NCBI GenBank assembly: GCA_000827495.1
Contig: KN817547.1
Span: 51,743 to 115,742, forward strand
Direction of reading: 5' to 3'
DNA: 64,000 nt
DNA from: Hypholoma sublateritium FD-334 SS-4
Taxonomy: Eukaryota; Basidiomycota; Agaricomycetes; Agaricales; Strophariaceae
Positions 1-11,317 of this stretch are shown here, one piece after another; the first letter of the stretch is position 1, and each line of letters opens with the position of its first letter. The position numbers and the translations under genes were made by a program. The notes beneath the pieces were generated by a model. It made no database searches. It was not told the origin of the DNA and was given only the letters and a program-made list of their open reading frames with translations.

Positions 1-59
1 TAGGCGGTAAGCCCGAAAATCACTACTCAAACGACAAATAAGCAGCGTATTACCCCATG

Positions 60-1260
60 CGCCACTCCTAATACGTACCTGTCTCGAGTAAAAAGAAAGG
101 GATCCAGAACGCTGTGCTAAGAGCCCGGCACACTAGATTCCCTGGAGCGCATGCTACTTCGCATCCTCCCATGTGCTTCAAGCCACGAACTCAAAAATTG
201 AATTCCGCAGATGAACAAGTGGAAACTTCAAAGACAGATAGTCTACTCACAGAATTCCTGCTTAAATATCACCAAAAAGCAGCAGATCATGTTTGTTGTA
301 GAAGCCTTACAAGAATGCTACGGTGTAAGGGATAACTCCTTTCTCAAACACACCATCTGAACTCACTATTCCCATCATAATCAGGGTTATGAATAATGCT
401 TTGTTTTGGTATAGTGCGTTTGTTCGCATGATTAGAACCGCTGCGAATGTAGACGCCGTGACCAGTTGACGCGTCAGAATGAATCCAATCCTGTTTCCGA
501 AATAAACAGAACACACCCTGTATAATTGATATAGAAACCATATCCAGGAGGGTGGAAGAAAGCTGATAAGACCTGCAGCTGAAATGGGATCTACGCCATG
601 AAAAATATCCAGGTTATCCGATTTCTTACAACTGCCGTGAAAATGAGATCTCGAGTCTCCTCTTGAAAAGGGAACTGGCACGCACCTCTGACGACACCCC
701 CTCTGCTTGTTGAGCTACAGGTTTGATGGATACATATTATGAGGAGTCATACAGGCTGTACACTGCAAAAGAAACATTTTCTTACAATAAATATCCAGAA
801 TAAATACAAGTGGAGGGAGGTAGCGGTTCTGGGTGCATTATGCAAGGTCATCTTTCGGTTTTCTATGCAATGTTCAGTGCTTTGGCAGCGCTTACTAGAA
901 AGAATAGCGTTGTGCCCAATGATTTTCTCGCCTTCCACACCATTTCTACCTAAATATATGTAAGTAGGTGCTCCTCATTGTATTCATCATCATAATGTAC
1001 CTCTTGATTAAAGGTCAAGGCCATGTCGTACAGCAGCAGCACGGCAGAAGCAGCTACCAAAGAAACATCAGCTTTGACAACACATTCTGGGTCTTCGGTG
1101 CTTACTAGTGCCATACTGTTTAAGTTGGGAAAGATAAACATAAGGAGCACCGCCGTCGAAATCAAGAAGAAAAGACGAGCCTTGGTGGCCAACAAAGTCT
1201 CCAGGATCTTACTCGCCATCCTGAACACGGTATTATCCCCTTGGAAGTGAGGAATACTAG
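60..1260 (-). pseudogene. Broken DUF6533-type membrane protein gene, copy 1
   Basis: Reading the minus strand, a segment at about 1130-1030 encodes a stretch containing LLLYDMALTFNQE, the transmembrane signature I associate with the basidiomycete DUF6533 family. About 550 bp further on (about 500-370) a second hydrophobic segment contains LIMRTNALYQNK, which matches the later 'RTYALY' helix of that family. The two segments are in different frames, stops lie between them, and no full set of splice sites joins them, so I call it a remnant. The stretch at about 60-250 resembles 2690-2880, where a second remnant lies in the same orientation, so the two probably arose by tandem duplication. Function of the family is unknown. 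Boundaries are approximate. Confidence 0.45.
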
Positions 1261-2049
1261 AGCAACAGTGCACGAATATATAGAAGTGAATGGGGGGCAC
1301 AGCTTGAGATCCTACAAGATTGGTGACAGCGGGAGGACGAGCATCACCCGCGGGCGGTAGTCGGAAAGCCAAATATCAAGAATACGGATCTTACTTTTAG
1401 ACGATGCAGTACCTACCCACCGCCTTGAACGGTAAGACGGGCGACTGCGACTTCTTTTTCTTCCTAAAATCATCTCTGAATAGAAAATATACACGCCATC
1501 TTTTGTTTGGGCTTGCCAACGGCCCAAGCTAACACTTACATCACCTGCCGCTTGATAGAATTTGTGATCGCAAGTGAGCCCCACGTTTGTAGTATTTTCC
1601 ATCTGGGCACGGGGCGCATGCTTGAATCACTATTAGTGTCATAATCAGTCTCCATGAGAGGCCAGTCAGAGGACATGTGGGACGAAGTTCATCAGGCTTG
1701 ATCGCACCGTGTACGTCGTGCAGTGTAGCCTTGTGCATATTACTATACACATCGTGAAATATTCGGGCCACGGAAATCTTGCAGTCTATTACTCGTGCCG
1801 ATTTGTGAGCTGACTTCGACGTCATCTCGAGAGCTGACAGTGACAGACCGCAACTTGAAGCACCCACCTACTTGCCTCTAAGCCGAAAACTATACTGGCG
1901 TGAAACACGAACTATGCAAGCGTTAATTTTAGCTGCCTCTGGCATATGCCAAAGTGTGAGAGTCGCCCCGACCGCAATGCCCATGACCAGGACAACGTTG
2001 CCTTTATCTTTTGACGCCCACCACATCGTCCATCTGCCCGGTTGTAATA

Positions 2050-3150
2050 CCTAGTGGCGGCCCAAAGCCATTTGTGTCATGCACTGTGAGCTCAAACTGC
2101 GACTCCGATGGAGCCTTCGCTTCCACGATCCCACGCAAGTTGAGGAGCAATCTATGCATGGGAAGATCGTCAGCCACATGGTCCTGTCAAGTGTGTACAA
2201 TTAGGTACCTCGAACAGATGGTCGCTTGGAGACTCTTCAGGAGGCCAACAGCGAGATACGACGCGAACGGGTCTAGAATCCATATGAGGAAGTTGCATAT
2301 GGAGACACCTGCGGACAAGATAGTGATCAACAAAAAAATGCCAGTGCGTCGGAGAAGTCCAGGCTATACTTACACATGATCACTATATTCACCACAGGAT
2401 GATGAAGAATGAAGAATTGAATCCATCGAAGGAAGATTTTGACTAACCAATGTAGTATAGCAAACCTACAAACCAGCTGAACAATTAATATCGAACAAGT
2501 GGGCAATTTTCAGGATTGATTTACCGTCGCGGGCTAGAATTTGGATAATAGTAGTGGAATTGCTGATGCTTGCGGACATGACTGTGAATAAACAAGATGA
2601 AAGACGGCCAAGACCTAGCGTGAGTCACGTACAGTATTGGTATGATTTCCATGCGGTTAATACGAATATCACTGCGCGATGTTTAATTTCTCGTCCACGG
2701 GTGCTGGATCACGAGCAAGAATGGGCTTACGAGTTTCGAATACCAGAAATGGGACCCAGAACGCAATAAGGAGGGGGCGGCAAAGGGAGCTTGTGCATCC
2801 CGAGAGACATCCTCGAACGCCGATGGTGTTCGCAGGTATGACTAGGAAAGAAACTAGTTCATCTCTGACAGGTGAAATGCATAAATAAGAATATTCTTAC
2901 ATGTCTCCAATTTAAATACTAATAGACAGCAAGTGAGCATGACGCCCATGGATATCTACAGCAATAAAGTATCAGGGTCCATCTCGTTCGGATAAAAATA
3001 ATAACTCACAGTACACAGAGATGTCAATAAGAAGAGTAACTTCCGATATTGAAAGAGGGCTTGAGTACGCATGATTAATACACCTGCAAGTTTTGTTAAA
3101 GTGTGGTTCGCAAGAATTGTAATGGTCGCTCTCCCATACATTCTATGACA
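2050..3150 (-). pseudogene. Broken DUF6533-type membrane protein gene, copy 2
   Basis: On the minus strand, 3141-2956 encodes a hydrophobic segment with LAGVLIMRTQALFQYRK, clearly similar to the LIMRTNALY segment of copy 1. Downstream, about 2160-2060 encodes a piece beginning MHRLLLNLRGIVEAK, which recalls the 'LLLNLR' tail seen in DUF6533-type proteins. The distance from the LIMRT helix to the block shared with copy 1 (about 320-345 bp) is nearly the same in both copies. No N-terminal DUF6533 exon was found upstream and frames are interrupted, so I treat this as a decayed gene. The stretch 1300-2050 carries further hydrophobic reading frames that may belong to the same family but could not be assembled. 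Confidence 0.4.
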
Positions 3151-6100
3151 GCAATCGAGATCAAGTCCAAGATTGTCGAGACTAGCTCATAATTTTGGCA
3201 ACTACAAGAAAGTCAGGTAATTGACGCGACGGATAGAAAGGCTTTACAACTAGACAATATAAGCCGCAAGTTTCGCAACGATTTTAATATTAAATGGACT
3301 TACTTTTGTGGACGGTGCCCACACAAATTGGGCTAAATCAATGTATTTTGTCAATTCATTTTAATCGACTTTAAAAGAAACGCCGTACCATAAAGATCCA
3401 AAATAAATGGTATCAGAGGGATGTACCGATTCTTTGACGTTGTTCAACGGTAGGCAATTGGTTGCACATAATTCAAAGGCTTACCAAAAAGAAAAGCGTA
3501 GTACCGAGGGTCTTTTTAACCTGCCACACCCTCGAGACCTTCAGAAATCAAACGGGGATTTAAACATATATCAATTCATTGAAAGAAAGACCGACCTCTA
3601 GATCGACGGTTAATGCCATATCCCACATCAACATTGTAACAGAAGCTACTGGCAATCGAGTGAGCCTGTTTCAGTTCCCAAACTATGGAATGGAGATCAA
3701 CACAACAGACCTGTGGCATACTTGATCGATTTGAACCACATTAGCGCTCCTATTTCTCATGGATAAGCAGTGCTTCGTACCTTCGTCGCCGCTAAGCTCG
3801 AAAATAGTATCGGTGGAACGCTGCCCTCCATCGCGGCACAGGATTCTTGTGCTCAGACTTCGCAACAGTGAGATGCAAGTTCTCACCAAGGGGCATGGCC
3901 TGATGCCCAATTTCGCGAACAGTGTGTCAACCGAATTCGGGAACTGTGTCACATTATATTCGGCGGCTCTGAAGTGAAGTGTTGGAAGAGCCAGGTTATT
4001 TCAGGGACCGTGTGGAGGCAATCTATAAGTAAACGTGAAATGCGAAGCAATCATCAGTACTTCCAGCGCTGAAGGCGAATCCCCGCCAGCCAGAATATGA
4101 AAAGCTGTTGACAGGTTCGAGTTACAACACGTTCTGGCGACAGATAAAGAGATGATGTATGTACTAGGCATTCCGAGGTGGACGTGAGCAAGAATGGTGG
4201 GTATACTTAGCGGGGTGGAATGCAACGTCTTTTTTTGCAAAAGCGGCGGTAGAATGGTGCTAAAATTGAGTTCGCTGGGTAGTGTGGTTGCATCACAGCG
4301 ATGGCGTCAGACGATTGCGAAAGGCTTGACCATCGAAGTGAAAAGGAAGCATGCCGAGAAGGTATGCGTGTAAATTGGCCTGGTTCCTGTCAGAATTCGG
4401 CTGACAGTCTGAGAGGCTACAGACTCACATTGTCCCTTACTGTTCTGGAGCCTTGAAGTAGCTTGAAGTTCCAGAGCGCCACTTGAGTATGGCGAATTGT
4501 TACAATTTTGTACATAGACTGATAGAGACATGAGATACCGAGAACTTGGATATCTTTATTCTAGATCTGTTGTTCGTTGTTGGCATTGAGGCAGCATCCC
4601 GGGGCTGCAGTGGAGGCCTGAGGCTGAGGGTCCTAGAACGTCCTATTTTCCCGCCTTTGGCAGCGGCACTTGCCGACTCAGAATGGAAGCCCGACTGAGT
4701 TTCGGCAAGCGGCGGGTACGGCCCGGATGATCCTGGATCTGCCGGAGGTTCACGTTGGGTTCACATTGGATTCACGGCAGTCACCAGCATTTGCTCAGCA
4801 CTGGGATATGACATTGACAGTCGTAATTCATCGCTCTTGTCAGTGATACTGCTCTGTTTCGCGAGTAATGGTCGACCACATTCTCATAAAAACCAATATC
4901 CATCAACAAGTTCTTAGAGACGTGCGGTATGTAGTATTTGTGGGCGCAGAATCGACTGCAGTGTGTCCGATATTAGCGCGGCGGAAAAGTTTGAAGGGGT
5001 ATGTAAAAAGCGGAAATAGTACCCTGTAGACCCGTGATACTATCCTCTGAATAATCCATCAGAGCTAATTGTTAAGCGCCCAAACGGGTGACCTATCGAA
5101 ACATTTTTGGTCCTGAGCACCTCCCAAATACCAAATTACAAACCGTCATTTGACGCCTACACGGAGTATGTTATCTACATACAGCTATGACGCAATTTAC
5201 TCGCGTTTCCAGCAGTAGAATACAATAAGGAGGCTAGGGGCGGTTCTTGTAGGAACAGGTCGCGATCTACTAAAGAAGGCAAGGTCCAGATAGTTATGAC
5301 ACCCCGCGTACGTCACACAGATCTGATTATAAACGCACAAAGCCCGTCTGCCCCAAGCCTATCGCGCATCGCAATTGCACAAGAAACACTCTGGATTAGA
5401 TGCTTTGATTGATATCACTTGAACACCTCTGATCTGAACCACTCGGACCTGCAGACCAACTTCCCTGCCTGATATCTGTGATTACAAAACTCGTAGACAT
5501 CAACGGGACTACTTATTAATTGATTCAGCCTGAGAGCGCCGTGGCCGTAGGCCATCCAGAAATGTATCAAGACATACAAGTCTCGAGATTGGAAAGGATT
5601 CATTGTTGTGACTTTATCAAGGAAGCCACCGACATGTAAAGTCGTAATTAGTTGAGTCTTCTTTATATCTTCAGGCCTAGATTACGCCAGCCAGAGAATT
5701 AAGATGTCGCTAACAAGTTTCATTTTGGCAATGGGTTTACATAGCCCTGAGGTTTGTATCGTCTGCCAGTGAGCCCCACTGGCAGAAAGTTGTCATAGAT
5801 TTTTTAACTGCTTGAGGTTAAGGAAGCGGCATGGCGTAAATAGTAGTAAGGTGAATAAATATTGCAGACACTTTTCGACACATTAAATATGTTAGAGGCT
5901 ACGGGAAAGGTTGTTTATTTTTAGATTATACCGACTACATTGACCTGTCAAATCTTTTAAAACATGATTGATACGCTTTGATACGATACGATTCGAAGTG
6001 CACACCTGTGCACACATGTGAATCTGGGGTAGCCCCTGGTAGCCCCACTAGTTTACTATATAATAATACCTATCATGTACGACCGACACTTCGCGTGAAC

Positions 6101-6941
6101 TGCAAGTGAGTTGTTGGCGAATTGCGCGCAAACCCGAATTAGGTTTATGTGTTTATGTGCATTTCTTGTTCTCCTTGGCATTTCTTGGCGCTTTTCCTGG
6201 GAAAGTTGTTGAGAGAAGCTGAGCAAGTCTGAGCGGTTCCGACAGAGTCCCCAGTCCCGTGGTTTTCTGACAATCTGACAACTGAGGCCGCCACCGTGAA
6301 GCCACGCGGGACCGGCCGCCGGATCAAGGCTGAGGCAATTCGCGTGGGATTTGCGCCTAAGTCCAATGGTCAAGGAAAAGGCGTGTCTACCTGTGTCTAC
6401 ACACTGGGTCTACAATTGGTCTACGTCTTGTCTGAGAAATTGCCTCTTTCACAGGGTTGCGATCATCGGCACCGAAGATTTCGTTGGAAAAGTAGCCTAG
6501 GGCGAACAGGCGAATGTTCCTGGCGTTGAAAGATTACTCCTGATTTCAATAGGTAACTGATGTTCATTTTAGGAGAACAGTTCGAGTCCGACTGATAAAT
6601 GCACGCACTACATACCGACCTCAGCGAGTCTATACAATCATAAATTGCGGCTGTGGGTCCCTCCTGTTCTCCGAGTCTGCTTTTACTATTGGTCTCTCTG
6701 ATATGTAACTGATTTCGAACGATTTCATTGGGAGTCAATTCACGATTAGATAACATCTTTGTACGGGACATCAATGGTATCTGCAGGATATGTACAATCA
6801 CAATCACTATCAACTTCAAGCTTCATGAATCATCAGTTCTAGAATTTGTGTGGGCAGCCTGCCATGTAGTAAGTTGTAGCTTTCACATCTGTTAGGAAAC
6901 AAAGATCCGTACTTGTCTCTTATGACCATTCAAGCTCCAAA
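3151..6941. other. Gene-poor, AT-rich stretch
   Basis: No coding region could be supported on either strand: reading frames are short, lack family motifs and show no consistent splice structure. Two small inverted repeats are visible. One, at 5763-5785, has a 9 bp perfect stem CTGCCAGTG/CACTGGCAG with a 5-base loop. The other, about 4670-4708, is imperfect and pairs TTGCCGA with TCGGCAA. A GC-richer patch at 4590-4800 has short repeated words (GGTTCAC, GGATTCAC) and may be a fragment of an old repeat. Confidence 0.5.
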
Positions 6942-7283
6942 TCAGTAAACGATGGTTGGGGTGGGCTCGGTGGTAGGTAAAGAAGTGTCAGTTATGGTGG
7001 GGCTTTGCCTGATGGAAAAAAAGGTGTTAGAATTCCCATCTGCATAGACGGTGGTTCGGTGTACTGACGTCCAGACAACTGTCGATGTTGCGTCAACGAT
7101 ATAAGGATATTCGTCAATGATGGTATGGTAAATATCCAGCCCCGTGAAGACAGGAGGATCTCTACGTTTCAACTGAAAAATCATGAGCACGAAAAATTAA
7201 GCAGCAGTATCATTACTTACAGCCACAGCTCTAGTAGAAGCAACCTGTATTACAACAAGAGCAAAGAATTTCAAGAAATGCAT
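6942..7283 (-). CDS. Small secreted protein, 97 aa, unknown function
   Basis: Two exons on the minus strand: 7283-7221 and 7172-6942, with a GTAAGT donor and a TTTTTCAG acceptor. The first exon encodes a typical signal peptide beginning MHFLKFFALVVIQ, with small residues (A-V-A) before the exon end. The mature part starts LKRRDPP, and the KR/RR could be a Kex2-type processing site. The rest is about 70 residues with no cysteine, rich in Thr, Ser, Pro and aromatic residues, ending TIVY. A TATA-like element (GATATAAACA) lies about 60 bp upstream of the start. I recognise no family. The splice frame is exact and the signal peptide is clean, so I think this is a real gene. Its start is 510 bp from the divergent laccase gene, so the two may share regulatory DNA. 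Confidence 0.6.
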
Positions 7284-7750
7284 GTTGATGTGCAAGGGAG
7301 ACTTAGAAGACGTATCTACGAATGACCGGGCTGTTTATATCATCTCATGTCGCTCTTCCCTGACGGCTTAAACTAGCTGGATATAGGTCGCAATCACGGC
7401 ATAATATTACGATAAAGATCCGCTTACCATGCAGGGCATAAAATGTTAGCAGTGCTTATTCCATTTACTTCGTCCCTTACGTTGTCCATGTCCATTGTCC
7501 ACATGAGACTACCGGTCACAATAAGGCAAGAATCTCGTCCTTTTTTTTGGCGAAAGAACGTCGTCTTTCTTAGACAAATTGCGATTGAGAAGGAAAGATC
7601 AATAACAATCTGCATTCTCACAGTGTTTATCACAGTATGTGCATGAGAATTTTGGGACAGAAGTCTCCCGCCTACCCCTGGTTAGATGCTGGGTAGCTTG
7701 TTCTCTCGTAATACCGTAGAACAGTCGATGTCAAACAAGCTCGATGAAAG

Positions 7751-7760
7751 CATAAAAGGC
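7751..7760 (+). promoter_or_regulatory. TATA-like element of the laccase gene
   Basis: CATAAAAGGC lies about 35-40 bp upstream of the laccase start codon. This position would give a short 5' leader. It is the only TATA-like motif close to the gene. Confidence 0.4.
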
Positions 7761-7792
7761 TCACACTCCAAGGGTTTTCAGCCCAGCCAGCC

Positions 7793-10103
7793 ATGTTTTC
7801 GTTTTCAGTGATCATTGGTCTCTCTTTCGCAGTGGGCGCCTATTCCTCCATCGGTCCAAACACCAATGTATACGTTAAGAACAAGTACATCCTTCCCGAC
7901 GGATTTAACCGCTCGTACGTTGCGCCCTTGCTTGTCAACTCAGTGAAAAAAATCTCTTGACTAATGCTCTTTTCTCACCCCAGTACGGTCTTGGCTGGCG
8001 GAACCGAAGCTAGCGTTTCGTTTCCTGGTCCTCTTATTGCAGGCTTGAAGGTATGAATGCACCAACTCTGCGCCTCCGTGGAGCATTCAATATATTTATT
8101 TTCTAGGGAAATACATTCCGATTGAATGTGATCGATGAATTAACCGACACGTCCATGCTCACCAGCACGAGCATTGTGAGTATTTTACGTCCTCATAGAA
8201 AATGGAAATTTAATGGTCATACAGCACTGGCACGGCCTATTTCAAGAAGGTACTAACTGGGCTGACGGTCCAGTTGGTGTTACTCAGTGTCCCATCTCGC
8301 CGGGCAATTCTTTCTTGTACCAGTTCCGTGTACCTGACCAGGCGGGGACATTTTGGTATCACTCACATCATTGTACGTCAACTTTCTGGATGTACATATT
8401 CAGGCCAACGCTAACCTCGAGGAAAACAGCTACCCAATATTGCGACGGTCTAAGGGGGCCTCTTGTGATCTACGATCCATTGGATCCTAATCGTCTTCTG
8501 TGAGTCCAACGGCGAGGTCTGAGAGTATTTGAGCGCTAATGTAACAACACATCAGGTACGATTTTGACGACGGTAAGAAGGAACAAGCCCATATTTTTTT
8601 CGGTGGAAAGACATATTTTAATGTTATGTACCGCGAATTACAGATACGACCGTCATCACCCTCGCAGATTGGTAAGAAAATATACGCGCATTCATATCGA
8701 GAGCTAATTATCTATTTTTAACTTTCGTAAGGTATCACACTCCTGCACCTTCCGCTGGCTTAGTGCCGACTTCAGACGCAACTTTGATCAACGGAAAGGG
8801 CCGCTATGCTGGTGGTCCTACCATTCCCCTCGCAGTCATAAGTGTTCTCCCAAACAAGCGGTACCGATTACGCCTGGTATCCATCTCTTGCGATCCCAAC
8901 TTCATATTTTCCATTGATGGCCATTCCTTCGTAAGATGTTCGCACACCGTCAGAAATACCACGGGGATCTTATCATTCTATTATTAGACCATCATTGAAG
9001 TCGACGGAGTTAACCATCAACCGCTCGTCGTGGATTCGATTCAAATCTTTGTCGGCCAGCGTTACTCGATTATTCTGAATACCAACCAACCCATTTCAAA
9101 TTATTGGATACGTGCTTTGCCTAATTCGGGAAACCAGACTTTCGACGGGGGCATTAACTCTGCCATCCTCCGCTACTGGGGCGCACCGATTGTTGACCCG
9201 ACAACAAGTTCAACCTCCTCAAACCCGTTGGTCGAGACTAACCTACACCCTAGTGTGAATCCGGCCGCTCCTGGTGTGCCAACCCCCGGAGCTGCAGATG
9301 TCAACATCAATCTTGATATTGTATTCAACTTTGGAAACCTGACCTTCACAGTCAACGGAGCCACATTCATCCCCCCCACGACTCCTGTACTCCTCCAAAT
9401 CATAAGCGGGGCCATGACTCCCCAGAGCTTGCTCCCCACGGGATCAGTCTACGTCTTACCACCAAATAAAGTGATCGAAATATCCATTCCGGGAGGATCA
9501 ACTGGTAGTCCAGTAAGTTGTAAATCGTTTTGGCATAGTTTCTGCGCTAAACAAACACTGCAGCACCCCATTCATCTTCATGGTGTAAGTCTGGCAATAG
9601 TCAACATCCGTTGAAATGCTAATCCGTGTTTATTTTAAGCACACTTTTTCCGTTGTCCGAAGCGCTGGAAGCACTGTTTATAACTATGTCAATCCCGTGC
9701 AGCGTGACGTTGTGAGCGCAGGAATCGCTGGAGATAATACAACGATTCGCTTCAAGACTGACAATGCCGGCCCTTGGATTTTGCATTGGTTAGTAGTAAT
9801 TTTTCTATCAGTAATTTATTGCTCACCTTTGAGAAATACCGACTAGTCACATCGATTGGCATCTAAATCTGTATGTTCCTTTATATTGCTTGAAGGCGCT
9901 CGATTACTGATCTCTACCTCAGTGGTTTGGCCGTCGTCATGGCCGAAGATGTGGGCACAATCGCGACTGAGAATCCCCCAAGTACGTTTTACTCCGAAAC
10001 GCTTGTTATGCTCCAAATACCGATGTCATTTATCTTGACTCCAGGTACCTGGGATAATCTTTGTCCAGTTTACGATGCTTTGCCTCCGCAGGTGTTCACG
10101 TAA
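7793..10103 (+). CDS. Laccase (multicopper oxidase), secreted, 518 aa
   Basis: Copper oxidase that takes electrons from phenols (lignin-related compounds, melanin precursors) and reduces O2 to water outside the cell. Fourteen exons join in frame: 7793-7914, 7984-8050, 8107-8175, 8225-8372, 8430-8499, 8556-8572, 8644-8671, 8732-8930, 8988-9512, 9564-9584, 9640-9788, 9847-9870, 9923-9981, 10045-10103. The protein starts with a signal peptide ([16 protein letters not shown]). All four copper-ligand motifs are present: [21 protein letters not shown] (split by an intron), HPIHLHG, and HCHIDWHL (split by an intron). The tenth residue after the type-1 copper cysteine is Leu, the state usually linked with lower redox potential than Phe. 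Length and the ending [12 protein letters not shown] fit basidiomycete laccases. Exons of 17, 21, 24 and 28 bases are unusually small. Nothing looks broken. Confidence 0.95.
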
Positions 10104-11317
10104 CGGAAGGACTGTATTCTATATAACTCCGTGCATACATACATCTATAGCATCTAGATACTGTAGCGCCGGGCAGTACGTTTACAAACCAATCGTTGGA
10201 TTATTGACTCCAAAAATATCTCGCTGCTGCTGAGTTTACCTGAATAAATAAATATTCTCTCTGCTTGCAGATTTTGATGCCATGCGTTTATGTACGCGCG
10301 GCGCCGTATTTACCATCTCAGTTTTGAAACAGCGGTGATACCCACAAGGCCCAATTCTTTCGTGCTGTTTATTGAATACAATGACAAGTATGCCCTTTGT
10401 TTATGTATAGGACGTGGCGCCTTCTCGTCCTGAGCATTTTACCAGCTAGAAGAAACAACATGTTCAATTATAGAACCAGTAAGACAGCAAAAAAAATCTA
10501 CACTCAATTTAGACTATAGGAAGGCGACAGTTTGACATGGAGGTGTCGGGGTGGGTCGCTGAAAATAGTCAGGGCCTTTAGGCGCCGTATACATCTATAT
10601 GTAATCAAGGCCCTTGGGTATGTTCTTTCATGTTTAGTCAATAGTTTTTAGGTACTGTAGCGAAACACTGCCAGAAACCTGGAACGGCATCCTAGGACTG
10701 CATCTTCTTTGAGAATCAGGAGACAGAGGAGCCTGAGCAGGCGATCAGTGGAGGATTCCGTGCCACGCGTAGACAGGACTATGCATCTCTAACATATAGC
10801 CAATGTGTCTTGGACAACGTCATCCAACCACCCGACGCTCCCATGAAGCTACCTATCATATACTAGCCCTCTAATGAGTAATACCGAAGCAGTAATATCG
10901 CTTACGCGCTGTCAAGACTTGTCAAGACCGTTTATGCAGTTTAAGTCCAAGCATGTGCGTCCAGCATGATTAATAGTCAATGCCGTGTGCGTGGCCTGGG
11001 TGTCTAACGTTGTACGACATCGTCCCCGTGTAGAAATAGTTGGTGCCATCATTTATGGGCACTTGAGTTATAAGTACCAGGCTCTCAGTATCGAGACAAT
11101 TCCCAGATTTGACGAAACGAAGCTGAGCATTGGTCCCCATACCGAAACTGGACCTCGGGGTTGAGCATAAGTCTGAGACCAGAGGAGATAGACACGTCGT
11201 GCAAGGTCCCCGTTCCTGTTATGAAGCAAAAAGGTTTCCAGGATAAGATTTCCAAGGATCATATAAGTGTGACGGTACAGCGCTTTGTGGTATCAGGTTC
11301 CCTTGCCGGTATGCGAT
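10104..11317. other. Intergenic, no gene seen
   Basis: About 1.2 kb between the 3' ends of the convergent laccase and coronin genes. Only short frames without motifs were found. It must hold the polyadenylation sites of both genes; AATAAATAAATA at about 10243-10255 is a possible signal for laccase. Confidence 0.5.
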
